Assembly: GCF_026230105.1 (NCBI RefSeq)
Contig: NC_079476.1
Coordinates: 24,728,559-24,792,558, forward strand
DNA length: 64,000 bases
Origin: Diorhabda sublineata
Taxonomy: Eukaryota > Arthropoda > Insecta > Coleoptera > Chrysomelidae
Direction of reading: 5' to 3'
The position numbers and the translations under genes are program-made. Shown here one piece after another: positions 1-11,295 of this stretch. How positions within the stretch are numbered: the first letter of the stretch is position 1; the number at the start of each line of letters is the position of its first letter. Under the pieces are notes generated by a model. The model was given only the letters and a program-made list of their open reading frames with translations, did not search any database and was not told where the DNA came from.

Positions 1-639
1 CATGAAGATATCACAGCTTCAAATGAAATTAACAATAGACAAGAAGTTCAAGAGAATATTCACCCAGAAAATGGACTGTGTCTTTAATAATGATTTAAAA
101 TAATGAGTGAATTGTCAGTTTTTACAGTAATTAGTAAATTATTCTTAAATAGTTACGAAAGTTTTTACTTTTCATAACTGATATATGTTAAAGCATCGTT
201 TGACTAAGGGTATAGATCTAAAAAGAGACAATGTTGAAATATAAAAATGATTATGAAAAAAAAATGTTTGGTCGGAAATTCTCGTATTAAAATAAAAGTT
301 CGCGTGAATACATTTTATAAATTCAAAGGGATATTCCCTTTGTAATTTCAGTATATATCTTCTTAATGTTACAATCTCGTTCGTGTTGATAGAAATTCCG
401 TTAACACGACAGGCACCGTCTAGCACCAGCTATTTCTACAAGTCTGGAAAAATAGTCATTTCTGCATGAATTTAATATAGATAAATATGAAAATTTTCTG
501 ATGGGAAAAAGGAATATCATAGGTGGAGTTAGTTATATATAAAATCTTCCCAATACAAACAGAAGTTGAAGATATCGAAGAAATAACCGAAAACGAAGAT
601 AAAAACGGCGAATATTTTCTATATAATTCCCTTCTTTTG
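1..639. other. No supported gene
   Basis: AT-rich sequence. The short open frames here have no recognisable motif, biased composition or paired splice signals. It may be the 3' flank of the minus-strand frame that ends at 640. Confidence 0.4.
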
Positions 640-957
640 TTAAACATTTTGTAATTTCTTCATTCCGTTCTTGTAGAACGAAAGTGATACTAAATCGCTT
701 CTATCCAACTCCAACCCTATCATGTGGGAATTACAAGGCGATAAATCTGGATGTTCAAGTGTTTTCCAGATCATTTCCCTCAGTTTCTGCTGCGTTTCAG
801 CTACTACGAGAGGCCTGGTTTTGTCGTGGAGTAGCAACACTTCGTAGATGAAAAGTTTTGATACTGAATCTGATGGTCTGATATCGAGATACTCTTCCAA
901 TCTCACATCTTTTTCTCTCCACTCTATAATTTTGCATGCTTTGATTGAAGGGTGTAT
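640..957 (-). CDS. Possible terminal coding exon, unrecognised protein
   Basis: A minus-strand frame stays open from an in-frame stop at 958-960 to a stop at 640. It has no good internal ATG near its start, so it would be the last exon of a split gene. One possible acceptor (CAAAG before CATGC) puts the exon start at 938. The peptide is charged and probably helical. Motifs that look protein-like are EEYLDIRPSDSVSKL, VLLLHDKTRPLVVAETQQ and LREMIWKTLEHPD. The composition looks more like real coding than the surrounding frames. I cannot name the family, see no upstream exon in the window, and find no clear poly(A) signal after the stop. It could be a decayed fragment. Confidence 0.35.
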   Translation of the reverse strand: MHPSIKACKIIEWREKDVRLEEYLDIRPSDSVSKLFIYEVLLLHDKTRPLVVAETQQKLREMIWKTLEHPDLSPCNSHMIGLELDRSDLVSLSFYKNGMKKLQNV

Positions 958-1626
958 TTATGCTTTTCTTTCTTTTTCAAAACAAACAATTGAGAAAAAA
1001 ATACTGATTCTCATTCAGCTACCTTGGAATCCAACGAGATTTTTCTCGATCTAATTGTTTTCTGATATTTCCTAACCATTATGAAATGTCCATCCCTTTC
1101 GATAAGCTCACGAATACTTGCACAGTTTTCGTTCACGTCCTCTAACCAAAACTTCATTGTTTACTAAAAAGGCCCCGAATTCGGCGAACAGTCTGGGTGA
1201 AATTAGACTTCCATTGTACATCTAATTTCGATAGACGATTGCGAAGTGCCAGAAATTTGTACTTGTTTATTGAGGATGGCCAGTGATCAAAAATTTTGAT
1301 TCAAGTTGATGGGGCATTTCATTTTTTCTGAAATCTTGGAACTTTGGATAATTTTAAAAAAACTGTGATGGTAAAAGTCATACTACCAAGAATAGGAACA
1401 CTACTCTGTCGATGTAAAGCTACTCAAGCTACTTTGAAAGGATTCAAAGTTTTGAACAGTGACCTAGATTATTTAAAAAACAAATTGAAGCAAATGAAAC
1501 TGCAGAGGGTCTCATTATGTCCAGCACTAGCAGCAAAAGGTAAACAGTAAAATTACTAAACCCGAATAAATGATTTATTTTAATGATTTTATAGTGAGTG
1601 AAATCCATGGCGAATTCAATTTAATT
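958..1626. other. Intergenic; 3' flank of carboxypeptidase gene
   Basis: No gene supported. A plus-strand 68-aa frame at 1344-1550 is basic and leucine-rich but has no family signature. On the minus strand an AATAAA poly(A) signal (complement at 1574-1579) lies about 50 bases past the stop codon of the carboxypeptidase Q-like gene. Confidence 0.5.
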
Positions 1627-4600
1627 TCATAACAACGTCACAGTGGGTTTCAAATACTCGGATTCGTTCAAGTTTCTAGGAAAATCTTTCTTAAGATCAG
1701 CTATAATATAAGCAACCGACGCCCATAAAGCTACAGATTTATCTAAAGCTTCAGGATCCAGAACGTCCATTGTATCAGCCGAAGAATGATGAAACCAAAA
1801 GTATTTTTCATTTTTATTCATCAAACTTGCAGTTGGTATTATGTCTTTCCATATTGTGATATCCGATCCTACTCCTTGTGATGATCTTTTGGTAGTTGTT
1901 GCGTTTATTGAAGATAATAGACTGAAAATAAAACATTTCTTGAATTCTACTTTATCTGTTATAAAAAAATGTTAAACTTTGTGATGGTAATGTCAGATAT
2001 CTTTCATATTACCTCAATATTTCTTCTAAGATACATCCCCCTTCGATTCCAGCTACATATTCTATCCCCAGAGGGGTGAATGTACCCTCATCAGATTCCA
2101 TTACAAATATAAAATTATCCAATTCGTTTTGATGAGTTTGGTTGTAAGCTTGTACACCTATTAAACCTGGTTCTTCGGCTGTCCATAAAACAGCCCTCAT
2201 CGTTCTTTTAGGTCTCAAACCTAGTGCCTTGAGTACTACTAAGGAATACCAAGAAATGAAAGCACCACCACCGTCATCCATGGCTCCAACACCAACGTCC
2301 CAACTATCCAGGTGTCCGGAAATTAGTACAATCTTTTCGGGATGTTTAGTACCCGTTAGTTCAGCGACTGTGTTGCGGGATATTGTTGGGTCTAAATTTT
2401 CGGTTTGAACATTAAGTTCCAAAACAATAGTTTCGTTCCTGTCCTAGAATACATATGTTTGGTATATGATGTACAGTAAATTTACGGTTTATTGCAGTAC
2501 CTGATATCTCTGAAACATTCTAGCATCTTCAATAGTGATACAGACCGCCGGGATTTTTTTTATATTATCGTCGTAATTTGTTTGTCCTGTGTGAAGACTG
2601 GCAAGGGAAAAGGGAGTCACAGATCTTATTAAAACGGCGACTGCTCCAAGCTGTGCAGCTTTAATCGGCCCTTGACTTCTGTAAAATAAATCAGATGAAG
2701 TATACAGATTTTACTTTGATATTTGAGTAACTCGACTTTCTTTGTTTTTGATTTTAATCATTTAAACGTTATTAATAGATAATAAGCGTAATTTTCCGTA
2801 TCAAAATTAGTTTCTAAAGTTTTTGCATCATGAGTAGTTTAGAGATACAAGCTAAAAGATTGTAAAAAGGTATTATTTCTTTTTCTAATTGCGTATTTAT
2901 GGGGATAATTTGAGAAAAATAAACGTTACTTTACCTGTATACAACTGAAATACCATATTGAACCCACTCATTATTAAAAACGATAATTCTTCCTTTGACT
3001 AATTCAGATTTGTTGTTCAGTTCATCGAAATCTTTAACGACCAATAGTTCTGCTTTAACACCTTCTACTGGTGTGGATACAGAACCTCCTAAAGTTAATA
3101 CTGGGATGTCAGTTTGGCGAGGTTGAAGCATTTTCGCCATTTGTTTACCTCTACAAATCAAACCAACTTTATTCATTTTGTAGTTATTGTGGAAAAAAGA
3201 AAAGAAAAAGACACAGCAAGTGATTTAAACAATTTTTTTCTTATCACTTATCAAATCTAATAAATACAAGACGTAAACCAGGTAACTACCTAACCAACGC
3301 GTCACGGCCGTTCTACTTGGAATAACAGAAGAACTACCTCCACAGGAATGGATCCTTTGCCATCAATTTGGATCCCGACACAAACATTCGAAGATACAAC
3401 AATTTTACAGACTTACACAGAAAGGAAACAAAGCCCTGGAGAACAAAGAGTAATGCTCTGCTGTTTTTAGTGATATCGGATAGGCTTTTGACAGAGTCAA
3501 AAGTGTTCGAATTTAACGTTCGAACACTGCAGACCTGATTTTAAATTATGAGGATATAAGCGCTTCATTGTTCATGCAGGATCTAGTTTTGGAGACCTTG
3601 TTGCCAAGCACTATCAAAGAAAACTGCTTACAAATGGTTTGCAGAATTTCGTCATGCGTCCGTCAAATATAAATGTCAGTCAAAATCGATTTTCCTTTAC
3701 TTAAATGCTGTGCGCAACATGCTTAAAGAAATGTGACTTGAAAACATTGATTTCCTTATCTTGATGTTGAAATGGATCCTTGGTTTTCCTTTTGGTAGTC
3801 TCTTTCATGACTTCTAGTTTTCTTAACTTAGTTAAATTACCTCTCCAAATGTTCTGAAGACAAAAGCAAATTTGTTTCAACCTAATTGTTGAAATGGAAG
3901 AACAAAAATCAATCAAATCATATCCGGGAATACTAATTGTGAAACTTTTACGTTGGACAAACAAGGTAAGTTATCTGAAGAAGGTAACTTGGCATCGAAG
4001 CATTTGTATCGAAAACAAAATTGATTACGAAGAATATTTTTTTTGGAATCATTACTACTAGCAACAATAAATAAAATTTGCATGTAAATCTTTACAAATC
4101 AATATAAATTCATTATATCACAGAAATTATTATTGCCTATGTTATCAATATTCGCAATATTCATCAAAAAAATTTTGTTCGTTTTAGTTTAGTTTAGTTT
4201 TAGTTAGTTCTTAAGAGATTTATAACTTTAAGCTTGACAGTAACTTCTTAAATATAAAGATAGTGATTTGCAATTCATCGAGTATCCTGTGTTGAGTATT
4301 TAAGGAGAAGAAGAGACTGTAGCCTCCAAGTAATTCGTTTATAATCCCATCTTGTCCTGGACTATTCAAATTGAGATCGGAAACTTATCAGGCAATCCTC
4401 GTATCGTATGTTTAGGATTACTTTGAGACGAATTTAATTTATTTAACTGACAAAAAGTTTTTGTGAGCATTTTGATTTGTTGTAGTTGTGTTAATACAGG
4501 AATAAATTCTTTTCTTGTGTATAATAATTTAAATTATGTTATCTTACCTAATCCAATGTGGAACTGAAACATTTTCACCATGTACATTTTCCAAATCGTA

Positions 4601-4873
4601 TCCATCTTGTTGCATCAAATTCAATAAATAATCGATAGATTGTTCCAATATTTGACCACCAGCTTGTCTAGCTCCAAATTTATCGACGAAATCGGCCAGT
4701 TCTTTATATGTTTGTCCCTTGAATCGACCTTTAGTAGTTGCATCAATAATTTTATTGATAGTTTCTTGGTAGGAATGAATTTCGTTTACCAATTCCGAAG
4801 GTAAATTACATTCTTGTGATTTTGCTTTTGTAGTAGAGGCTAAAGTAACTAAACATATAGTTAAAAGTATCAT
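1627..4873 (-). CDS. CPQ: Carboxypeptidase Q-like M28 metallopeptidase, complete, 5 exons
   Basis: Family M28 carboxypeptidase Q (plasma glutamate carboxypeptidase) is a secreted or lysosomal di-zinc peptidase that removes C-terminal residues from small peptides. Exons on minus are 4873-4548, 3150-2935, 2678-2501, 2443-2013 and 1921-1627. All junctions are GT-AG and the frame closes to 1446 nt (481 aa), close to the family's roughly 470 aa. Residues 1-20 are a signal peptide (MILLTICLVTLAS). The zinc ligands expected for the family are all present: His in SGHLDSWDV, Asp in GAMDDGGGAF, Glu in WTAEEPG, Asp in MESDEG and His in FWFHHSSADTMD. The PHWIRG segment that spans the first junction matches the family, which supports that splice. 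Intron 1 (1.4 kb) holds repeat debris. Nothing looks broken, so I take it as functional. The start is the only ATG giving a signal peptide. Confidence 0.93.
3300..3700 (+). mobile_element. Possible reverse-transcriptase remnant in intron 1
   Basis: This part of the carboxypeptidase intron reads, in broken plus-strand frames, like the core of a non-LTR reverse transcriptase: a stretch resembling a D-I-x-x-A-F-D-R-V box lies around 3465-3500, after a lysine/glutamate-rich part. Stops interrupt it. The match is short and I hold it weakly. Confidence 0.25.
3701..3964 (-). other. Open frame of unknown origin inside intron 1
   Basis: An 87-codon frame, lysine-rich in its C-terminal half, lies on minus within intron 1 of the carboxypeptidase gene. 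It has no splice signals that would join it to the gene and no recognised domain. It is probably repeat-derived or chance. Confidence 0.15.
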
Positions 4874-5466
4874 TTTGAATAGAAATTGTTAAAGAGGAAG
4901 TTACATTTGTACTGATTATCTAAACAAGCTTACATCGTTTATCGTTATACTATCCATTATCGTTTTTAAACAGATGCGTAGATATTTTTTCATAATGAAG
5001 GATTCGAATAATTGAGAATCATCTTAGTTACGAGACAGATTGTTGTGATGATAAAAAAAAACAATCTTAGATCTTGAGATTATTGATTATATCACCACTC
5101 GATGTTCCTTTATTTATTCTCATAGATTTTGTACTTAATACAATATATTACGAGTTTATGCATCCTGGATATATTTTTCATTATTGCAATCTTCGAAAAA
5201 CATTGTTAAATTCTACAACAAGAGTATAATGATGGATATTATTCACGAGGATGAAAATTACCACACGCAGCCTGAAAATACGTTGACATCGATTGTGGTC
5301 ACATCAATTGCCCAATGGGACGTTCGATTTGACATAACTTCAAAGAAAAACTTATGTCACCTTTCCTGGAGATCAATTTACCATGAAAAATTTCACGAAC
5401 TCGTAGCACAGATCTACTGGACGTGTGTGAAATTGAAGTTGGAACAATATTCTTTGGTTATAACTA
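4874..5466. other. Upstream region of the carboxypeptidase gene
   Basis: No gene supported. The first part must contain the promoter and 5' UTR of the minus-strand carboxypeptidase gene, but I see no clear TATA box or initiator. A plus-strand frame from 5184 partly overlaps transposase debris and has no protein-like motif. Confidence 0.4.
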
Positions 5467-5895
5467 TTAAAGTTTTGCATCAGACGCTAAGTAATCGTCG
5501 AAGAACTGAACTATGCATCGCACTTCATCTTCAAAAAAATATAAGCCTTTAATTCCTCTCCCTGACATCTCAGTCCATACGATTACTTTGGGCGATTGCA
5601 AGGATTTCCGATGTTTGTGTTTAGGATTGGTTGCACTCCAGTAGCTTGAGATGAAAATAAGCTTCATCCGCAAACAAGATGTTGGTAAAGCTTTTGACCA
5701 GCATCTTGAGGGTTCAATTCTTAAATCAACTGAATTTTGCAGCTTTGTGTAAAATGCAAAATAAGGATACACATTTAAATCAAAAACATGCTTCCGAATA
5801 GACTGAATAGATGTCAGGCTCGACACGAACTGACATTGTCTACGTTTTCGAACCGTTCTAGACGATCTTGGACGCCCGGATTTTGATTTATCCAA
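5467..5895 (-). pseudogene. Degenerate mariner/Tc1-type transposase fragment
   Basis: The minus-strand frame starts after a helix-turn-helix/linker motif (KSGRPRSSRT) typical of IS630-Tc1-mariner transposases. It ends with a shifted catalytic-domain piece: a Y-W-S-A-x-N-P box, then SPKVIVW and a GIKGLYFFED-like stretch. The middle is out of frame and both ends are missing. It is a dead remnant just outside the left arm of the 3.2-kb long-TIR element. Confidence 0.7.
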
Positions 5896-5934
5896 TGTTA
5901 ATTCGATCTCTTTAAAACTCTCGATTCACTTTCC

Positions 5935-6525
5935 GCTGGCGCATCATTTATAGTCCGAGAGCCAGATGAAAATTTGGTTAATTATTTCTTCTCGATAGAT
6001 AATTGGTGATATGCATCAGAAAATAGTATCATAAAGCCTTATGACCGTCAGCTGCGGCGCAGTGGGGGGGATGAGCGGATGTAACCTCACACGCTTGAAG
6101 AAAAAAATACATTCACTCATTTCCTCTCGGCTAAAAATTTATCAAGTTATAGCTAACCCAATATCTCAACAACAAAAAAAATCAGCTGGCTATAACATAG
6201 TGTATTGTTCGTCAGCTGATGGAAAAAAAATCTACAGTTTCAGTGATGTCCTCTCAAATAAAAATTTACCTGATGATAGCTTATATGTAACTATTGATAA
6301 ATATATACGTCAGCTGGCTGTATCTAGGTGGAAAAATCGTCAGCTGATACTTTGAAGGTCGTTACATAGAAGTTAGCCAGTTGCATTTACTGACTATTTA
6401 AAGGAATCAGCTGACCAGGTTTCCCTCGAGTTACTGCTAGCTGATTTTTTTTATTTATCACAGAAGTATATTCATAATCAGCTCACAAATTTTCATGCGG
6501 GAGGAAATGACGTCTCTTTAATTAT
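5935..6525 (+). repeat. Left inverted arm of the long-TIR element
   Basis: Inverted copy of 8617-9165. It contains repeated CAGCTG or CAGCT words near 6050, 6183, 6213, 6310, 6341, 6408, 6440 and 6478. Relative to the right arm it has two extra stretches of a few dozen bases near 6055-6120. Confidence 0.85.
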
Positions 6526-6732
6526 TCGGCATAGCACTCCAATATGAGTGTTGAGGTGAAACAATTATTTCGTATCAATACTTTTTAAACTTGTATGTAT
6601 ATAATCAAATAATTTTAAATATATTCCAATATTTAAATAATCAATTTGCTTAATATAAATTAACTAGTTACTTGATAAAAATATTTATTATAAAAAAAAT
6701 ATGAAAAATTACAATAAGAATGACAATGTTAT

Positions 6733-8455
6733 TTAATCATTTTCGCTTTGGCTTGAGTCATAACCATCTCTCTCTGATCCATTGTCCAAGTCGCTGTCAG
6801 AGCTGTCTGCTCTAATATTTTCATCGTCAAATGTTACCTTTTTCGGGCTGGATAGTTATTTCATCAATCGATGTTGGCAACTGACTTCCAAAGAACCAGG
6901 TGAAATTATATTTATTATCGATTTCTTCCCAACCATAGTCTTCCGGATCATCAGAAGTTGGAACCTTCAAGTGTGCATTTGACCAAATTTTAGCAATGTA
7001 ACATGCTCTTAAAAATTGCTGATATAGCTCTGATATGCAAGGTGGTAGAGAAGAGCCATCAATACCTTTTTTTAACTTGAATGTCTCAGTATCCAAGAAA
7101 TTATATGTTTTTTCAAACAATGCTACTCTTGCCTCATTGACCTGTTTCAAACGATTTAATCCATACATATGGCAAACAAACTCTTCTATTTTCTCAAAAA
7201 TATTGTCTCTATCCTCTAATGATTTTGACATTTGGATGAAACACTCGATGAAATCATTCGATTTAGCCATTATTGAAAACGGTAGTTTTTTTCCTTTTCG
7301 AAAAAAGGCCGGGTTAAAATCACACCCTGTGAATGCGTGAAATACCGGAACTGCTGCGCTCAAATCAGATCCTAAAGATTCATCTAATTGAGTAACGTTA
7401 ATAAATCTTTGGGCTTTTCCAACTCCAACTTCCATGCAAATGTGGATATTTTCTGATAAATTAGCCATGTTAGCTAACATAATTATTAACACGTCAGTGT
7501 CGGAACAACGAATTGTCACGTTCGCATTAATATCAATGTTACAGACATGGAAAATCATTTTTGTATCCGCTTCGTCGTGAGCCGGGCACGAAAATTCTTC
7601 AACGCGAGTTTTTATAACTTTTGAGTCATCAACTATGAATCTAAAACAAGTGTCTGCACTCACATAAACAGTTTTATCCTTTATATACGGTCACATATAA
7701 TCTTCTTCCCAATTTTCAATAAGAAACTGTACTAGTGCTTCCTTAAAATTTACGTTCTTCAGTTCAAGAGAAAAATCTTTTTTTCGCACTTGGTCAGGGC
7801 CTTCGATATGGAAGTTTGCTTGCTCCATGCCTCGTAGTTTGTGTTCTGTACCTTTTATTGATGGAAAAATTTATCTATTAAAGACAATGTATATTATCTT
7901 AGCTGTGGTTGCACATATCATTTGCAGTACTTTTTTTGAAATCTTTCCAAAGCTAAGAGGTACATCTTTCATCTGATGTAACATAAAATACCCGTCATAC
8001 ACTATAACATCTGTATTTTCTGGTGGCTCAGAATGTTCATACTTTTCTAATAGAGCCATTAATGCGGATTTTTGTGTTTTACACATAATGCCATCAAGGT
8101 GGAAGATAGACAGTGGTATCGGTGTTAAAGGATACGTGAGAACTTTATCTAAATCAAGTTCCTTTTTTAAAGAGATTTGAAGTAATTCTCCAAATAAATC
8201 ACGTTGCATTCGCAGCTCCACGATTCCTCGAGCAACTGTAACTTTTTTTTTCTTCATCATATCTACGAAAGTATGACATTTTACCCTTGAAATAGCCTTC
8301 TCACATTGGTTTGGGTCATTTACACAACTGAGAATATAATTTTCTCGTTTTGTATTACCTTCTTTTTCAACATTGAGCAAGAAATTTTCAATATGCTGAG
8401 GTGCTCCTTCTCCAGTAGAAATGTTATGTAACTCTTGTTTATTTAAATTTTGTTT
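6733..8455 (-). pseudogene. Element-encoded FEN/XPG (PIN)-like protein, 2 stops and 1 frameshift
   Basis: One reading frame runs from about 8455 to 6733. It is broken by a TAA at 7871-7873, a TGA at 7691-7693 and a one-base shift near 6840, after which an acidic Ser/Asp/Glu tail follows (DSSDSDLDNGSE), ending at 6733. The parts belong to a multicopy uncharacterised metazoan family I know by its motifs: VELRMQRDLFG, PLTPIPLS, FHLDG, DVIVYDGYFMLH, FPSIKG, HDEADTK, RCSDTDVLIIM and HAFTGCDFNPAFFRKGKK. The order E-A-D, then S-D-T-D, then G-C-D plus a Gly/Lys-rich loop mirrors the metal-binding acids and H2TH entry of FEN1/XPG nucleases, so a PIN-like nuclease fold is my inference. The start is uncertain: the frame opens after a TAG at 8456-8458 and may begin at an acceptor. 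An AATAAA-like signal lies past the stop near 6685. Confidence 0.65.
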
Positions 8456-8616
8456 CTAGAATATTCTTTTCGTCTGACTACGTTTGCTCGTCTATTCTAA
8501 ACGTACATTAGTCCCCTTCTTTTTTACTTCTAAAAACGTACTAACCCCCTCCAAGCGTACCTTAATATTGTCTATGCTATGCTGGCGTGTGTTGTTTGAA
8601 TCTTTAAAAATAACAA

Positions 8617-9165
8617 GAGTAATTAAAGAGACGTCATTCCCTCCCGCATGAAAATTTGTGAGCTGATTATGAATATACTTCTGTGATAAATAAAAAAAAT
8701 CAGCTAGCAGTAACTCGAGGGAAACCTGGTCAGCTGATGCCTTTAAATAGTCAGTAAATGCATCTGGCTAACTTCTATGTAACGACCTTCAAAGTATCAG
8801 CTGACGATTTTTCCACCTAGATACAGCCAGCTGACGTATATATTTATCAATAGTTACATATAAGCTATCATCAGGTAAATTTTTATTTGAGAGGACATCA
8901 CTGAAACTGTAGATTTTTTTTCTATGATCGAGACATCAGCTGACGAACAATACACTATGTTATAGCCAGCTGATTTTTTTTTTGTTGGGATATTGGGTTA
9001 GCTATAACTTGATAAATTTTTTCTTCAAGCGTGGGAGCCTTAGCTGACGTTCACGAGGCTTTATGGTTCGATTTTCTGATGCATTTTACTAATTATCACT
9101 TGAGAGGAACTTGGTCATATATATCTGTTACTGGCTCTCGGACTATTAAGTGTTGTAGTCGCCGA
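8617..9165 (-). repeat. Right inverted arm of the long-TIR element
   Basis: Reverse complement of the left arm. The inner edge is near AATTAAAGAGACGTCATTCC at 8621. The CTCTCGGACTATTAAG block near 9135 pairs with AGTCCGAGAGCCAG at about 5955. It also carries CAGCTGA words. Confidence 0.85.
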
Positions 9166-9239
9166 ATCCGCCGAGAAATCCTGCATAACGATAAGTTCCT
9201 TAGAACCAGGCTACTGATTGACACACCTCCCGCGCTCTT

Positions 9240-9540
9240 CCGAATAGCTGCGTTCACGCAATAAGCAATACAAATGTTTATTTTGAGACACCTTGTATAA
9301 CCGTGATCGGAGAATATTACTCTGGCAATTACGTCTAAAAATTATCGAAAAAAGGCAAGAGAAAATCAGCCGAGGTGTGCGATTGCTTCATGATATAATG
9401 ATCCATTCCACATTCCATATTGAGCATACAACATATAATCCTGATCTGGACCTGTTTGACTGTTTTCTGTTCGCAAAGCAGACACGTTTCGAGAATTGTG
9501 TGGAAATAAAGGGAGAATATATTGGAAAATAATCAAAATT
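9240..9540 (+). mobile_element. Mariner transposase C-terminal remnant
   Basis: The plus frame at 9293-9532 keeps the mariner order: a basic K-R-x-x-K-I-S-R-G-V stretch, a LLHD-like motif, H-T-T-Y-N-P-D-L-D (a decayed HPPYSPDLAP box) and F-D-C-F-L-F. A TE-end-like string (TTTTGAGACACCTTGTATAA) lies at about 9281. It is not functional. Confidence 0.6.
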
Positions 9541-10334
9541 TTTTTATTTATAACCTTTCTTTTTATGTTTTGGTAAAAATTATATATTTCAATTAATTAA
9601 AATTCATAATTTTCATGTAGATAAACTTTTTTATCCAATATATTATAATGAAAATTCACAAGGACATATTGTATGATGTCACCTTTTTGTTTTTGCGTTT
9701 TTGATTCTACATTTTTAAAATATTTTGATAGCATCACGGTGAAATATTCTAATTTTATATTTACTGAAATCATTTGATAACTTGCGGGATAATCCCTGTG
9801 CATACGTTAAAAAGAGATGTTTCATATTTCCATGTTTTCTTAGTGCAGTTTTTACTTTTTCAATAGCTTTAAATTTATAGCTGGAGAGACGTTTAAGTTT
9901 ATTTGTAACTTTGTATTCAATGCGTATCCGAAAAGACTTACAACTTACTGTTTGTAAACGATAAAAAATTATTGATTGTAATTTTTATTTTTTTGGAGTT
10001 TATCCCTGCTTAATAAAAGACTAATTTCTAACATAATTTCGATCATCTTTTATCGTTTTATTTGTGTATCAATCGTAGCAGTGACTGTTATACCTAACAT
10101 TTTGATTTTTGTGTACAACTCTCATTTTTATTTTTCATTATTAATTTCCACTGCAATAATTATTTATTCACAATTTATTAATAATTGAAAAGACAGTTTT
10201 TCCTTTCATGTAAATGTTGTGAGCTACCACAAACAACGGCCATTATCGTACCTGTACATGTTGTACTTAACATTTTTTGCAAAAAGTTTTAAATTAAAAC
10301 AGAAACGTGTACGTTTTCGATAAATATTCGTATA
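9541..10334. other. AT-rich spacer, nothing recognised
   Basis: Low-complexity AT-rich sequence without gene-like frames. The 68-aa minus frame at 9597-9803 has no signature. Confidence 0.5.
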
Positions 10335-11290
10335 ATACAGAGTGAGTTTTATGTATGGAACGCCTCAATTATCTCGGAAACGGCTTGTACGATTTTTATA
10401 AATTATGGTGGCATTTACATTCTTGTCAAATCTTTCCTTTTTCCGGTAAAATAATGAGCTTGTGTCATGCTAGAAGTAAATCAACATTTGTGGAGTAGAT
10501 TAATTACGAATTTTAGAAAACATACAGTAAAGGCGATTACAATCAATGCTCAAAATGTTGTCCATTTACCTCAATACAACAAGCCATACGATTTTTCTCA
10601 TCTCTACGGTAACACTTTCTTTTAATTCGTGAATATTGGCAGATTTTGTTTTATAAATGATGTTTTTCAAGTGATCCCTTAAAAAATAATCTGAAGGATT
10701 CATGTCGAGCCCATAAATTCAGTTTTTCGGGATATTGGGAATGGGATTGACGCATCCAACGAGGATTGTTACGTGACCAGTATCGCAAAACATGACATTA
10801 CTTAAAAAATTTGGATCTTTTTGATTCTAACATTTATAAGGTCTTCAAGTCTATCAAAATCGTCATCTGATAACTCTTGAATTAACGTTACTTTGTATGG
10901 ATGGATAGTGTGGATCGTCTCCTAACTGGAGACAAACATCTAAAGATTTGTTTTCAGTTGATGCAGTTTTCCAGCGCCCTGATTTGGATAAATCTTTTAC
11001 TGAACCAAAACAGTTTCCTTATACTATGAGATTTCGGTTTGGATATAAATTATTAAAGATATTACACGTTTCTTGTTGACTTCTACGGCTACAAATATCA
11101 ATTCGTTATGGCATTTAAGTATAGGGAACATTAGATGAAAAATAATAAGTATTTCTTAAGAATATCGAAAAGCGAAAAATACACAGGGTTATCCATTTGA
11201 AATGACAAAGTTCATTACTTTTCCGGAAAAAGGTAAGATCTGACAACAATGTAAATAACGGCCGTATCACAAAACATAAAATAAAGCACA
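10335..11290 (-). mobile_element. Tc1/mariner-superfamily remnant with inverted ends
   Basis: Broken minus-strand frames give, in order, a helix-turn-helix linker (SVKDLSKSGR), H-P-Y-K-V-T-L-I-Q-E-L followed by a D-D-x-D-R-L piece near 10900, the RYWSRNNPRWMRQSHSQYP box near 10770 and a DYFLRDHLK box near 10680. The segment between the last two boxes is shortened. Outer segments near 10410-10450 and 11205-11260 (both with TTTACATT.TTGTCA and CCTTTTTCCGG) are inverted copies. It is an internally deleted, stop-filled copy. Confidence 0.65.
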
Positions 11291-11295
11291 CATCC

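Larger units (their letters stand above)
5935..9165 (-). mobile_element. Long-inverted-repeat DNA element with one FEN/XPG-like gene
   Basis: Two long inverted arms (about 5935-6525 and 8617-9165) enclose a single minus-strand gene (6733-8455). The inner 450 bases of the arms, from the GTCAGCT near 6047 to the CTCTTTAATTA near 6520, are nearly identical. The outer part, with shared blocks AGTCCGAGAGCCAG, ATGCATCAGAAAAT and CATAAAGCCT, is more diverged. The arms are studded with CAGCTG-type motifs. No DDE transposase, integrase, polymerase or reverse transcriptase is visible between them. The exact ends and target-site duplication are not clear. The light damage to the gene and the high arm identity suggest a fairly recent insertion. 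I cannot assign a named superfamily. Confidence 0.75.

Noticed and set aside
1344..1550. 68-aa plus frame
   Set aside because: Basic, leucine-rich, no start context, no homologue I recognise.
7035..7340. 101-aa plus frame
   Set aside because: Antisense shadow of the FEN/XPG-like gene of the long-TIR element.
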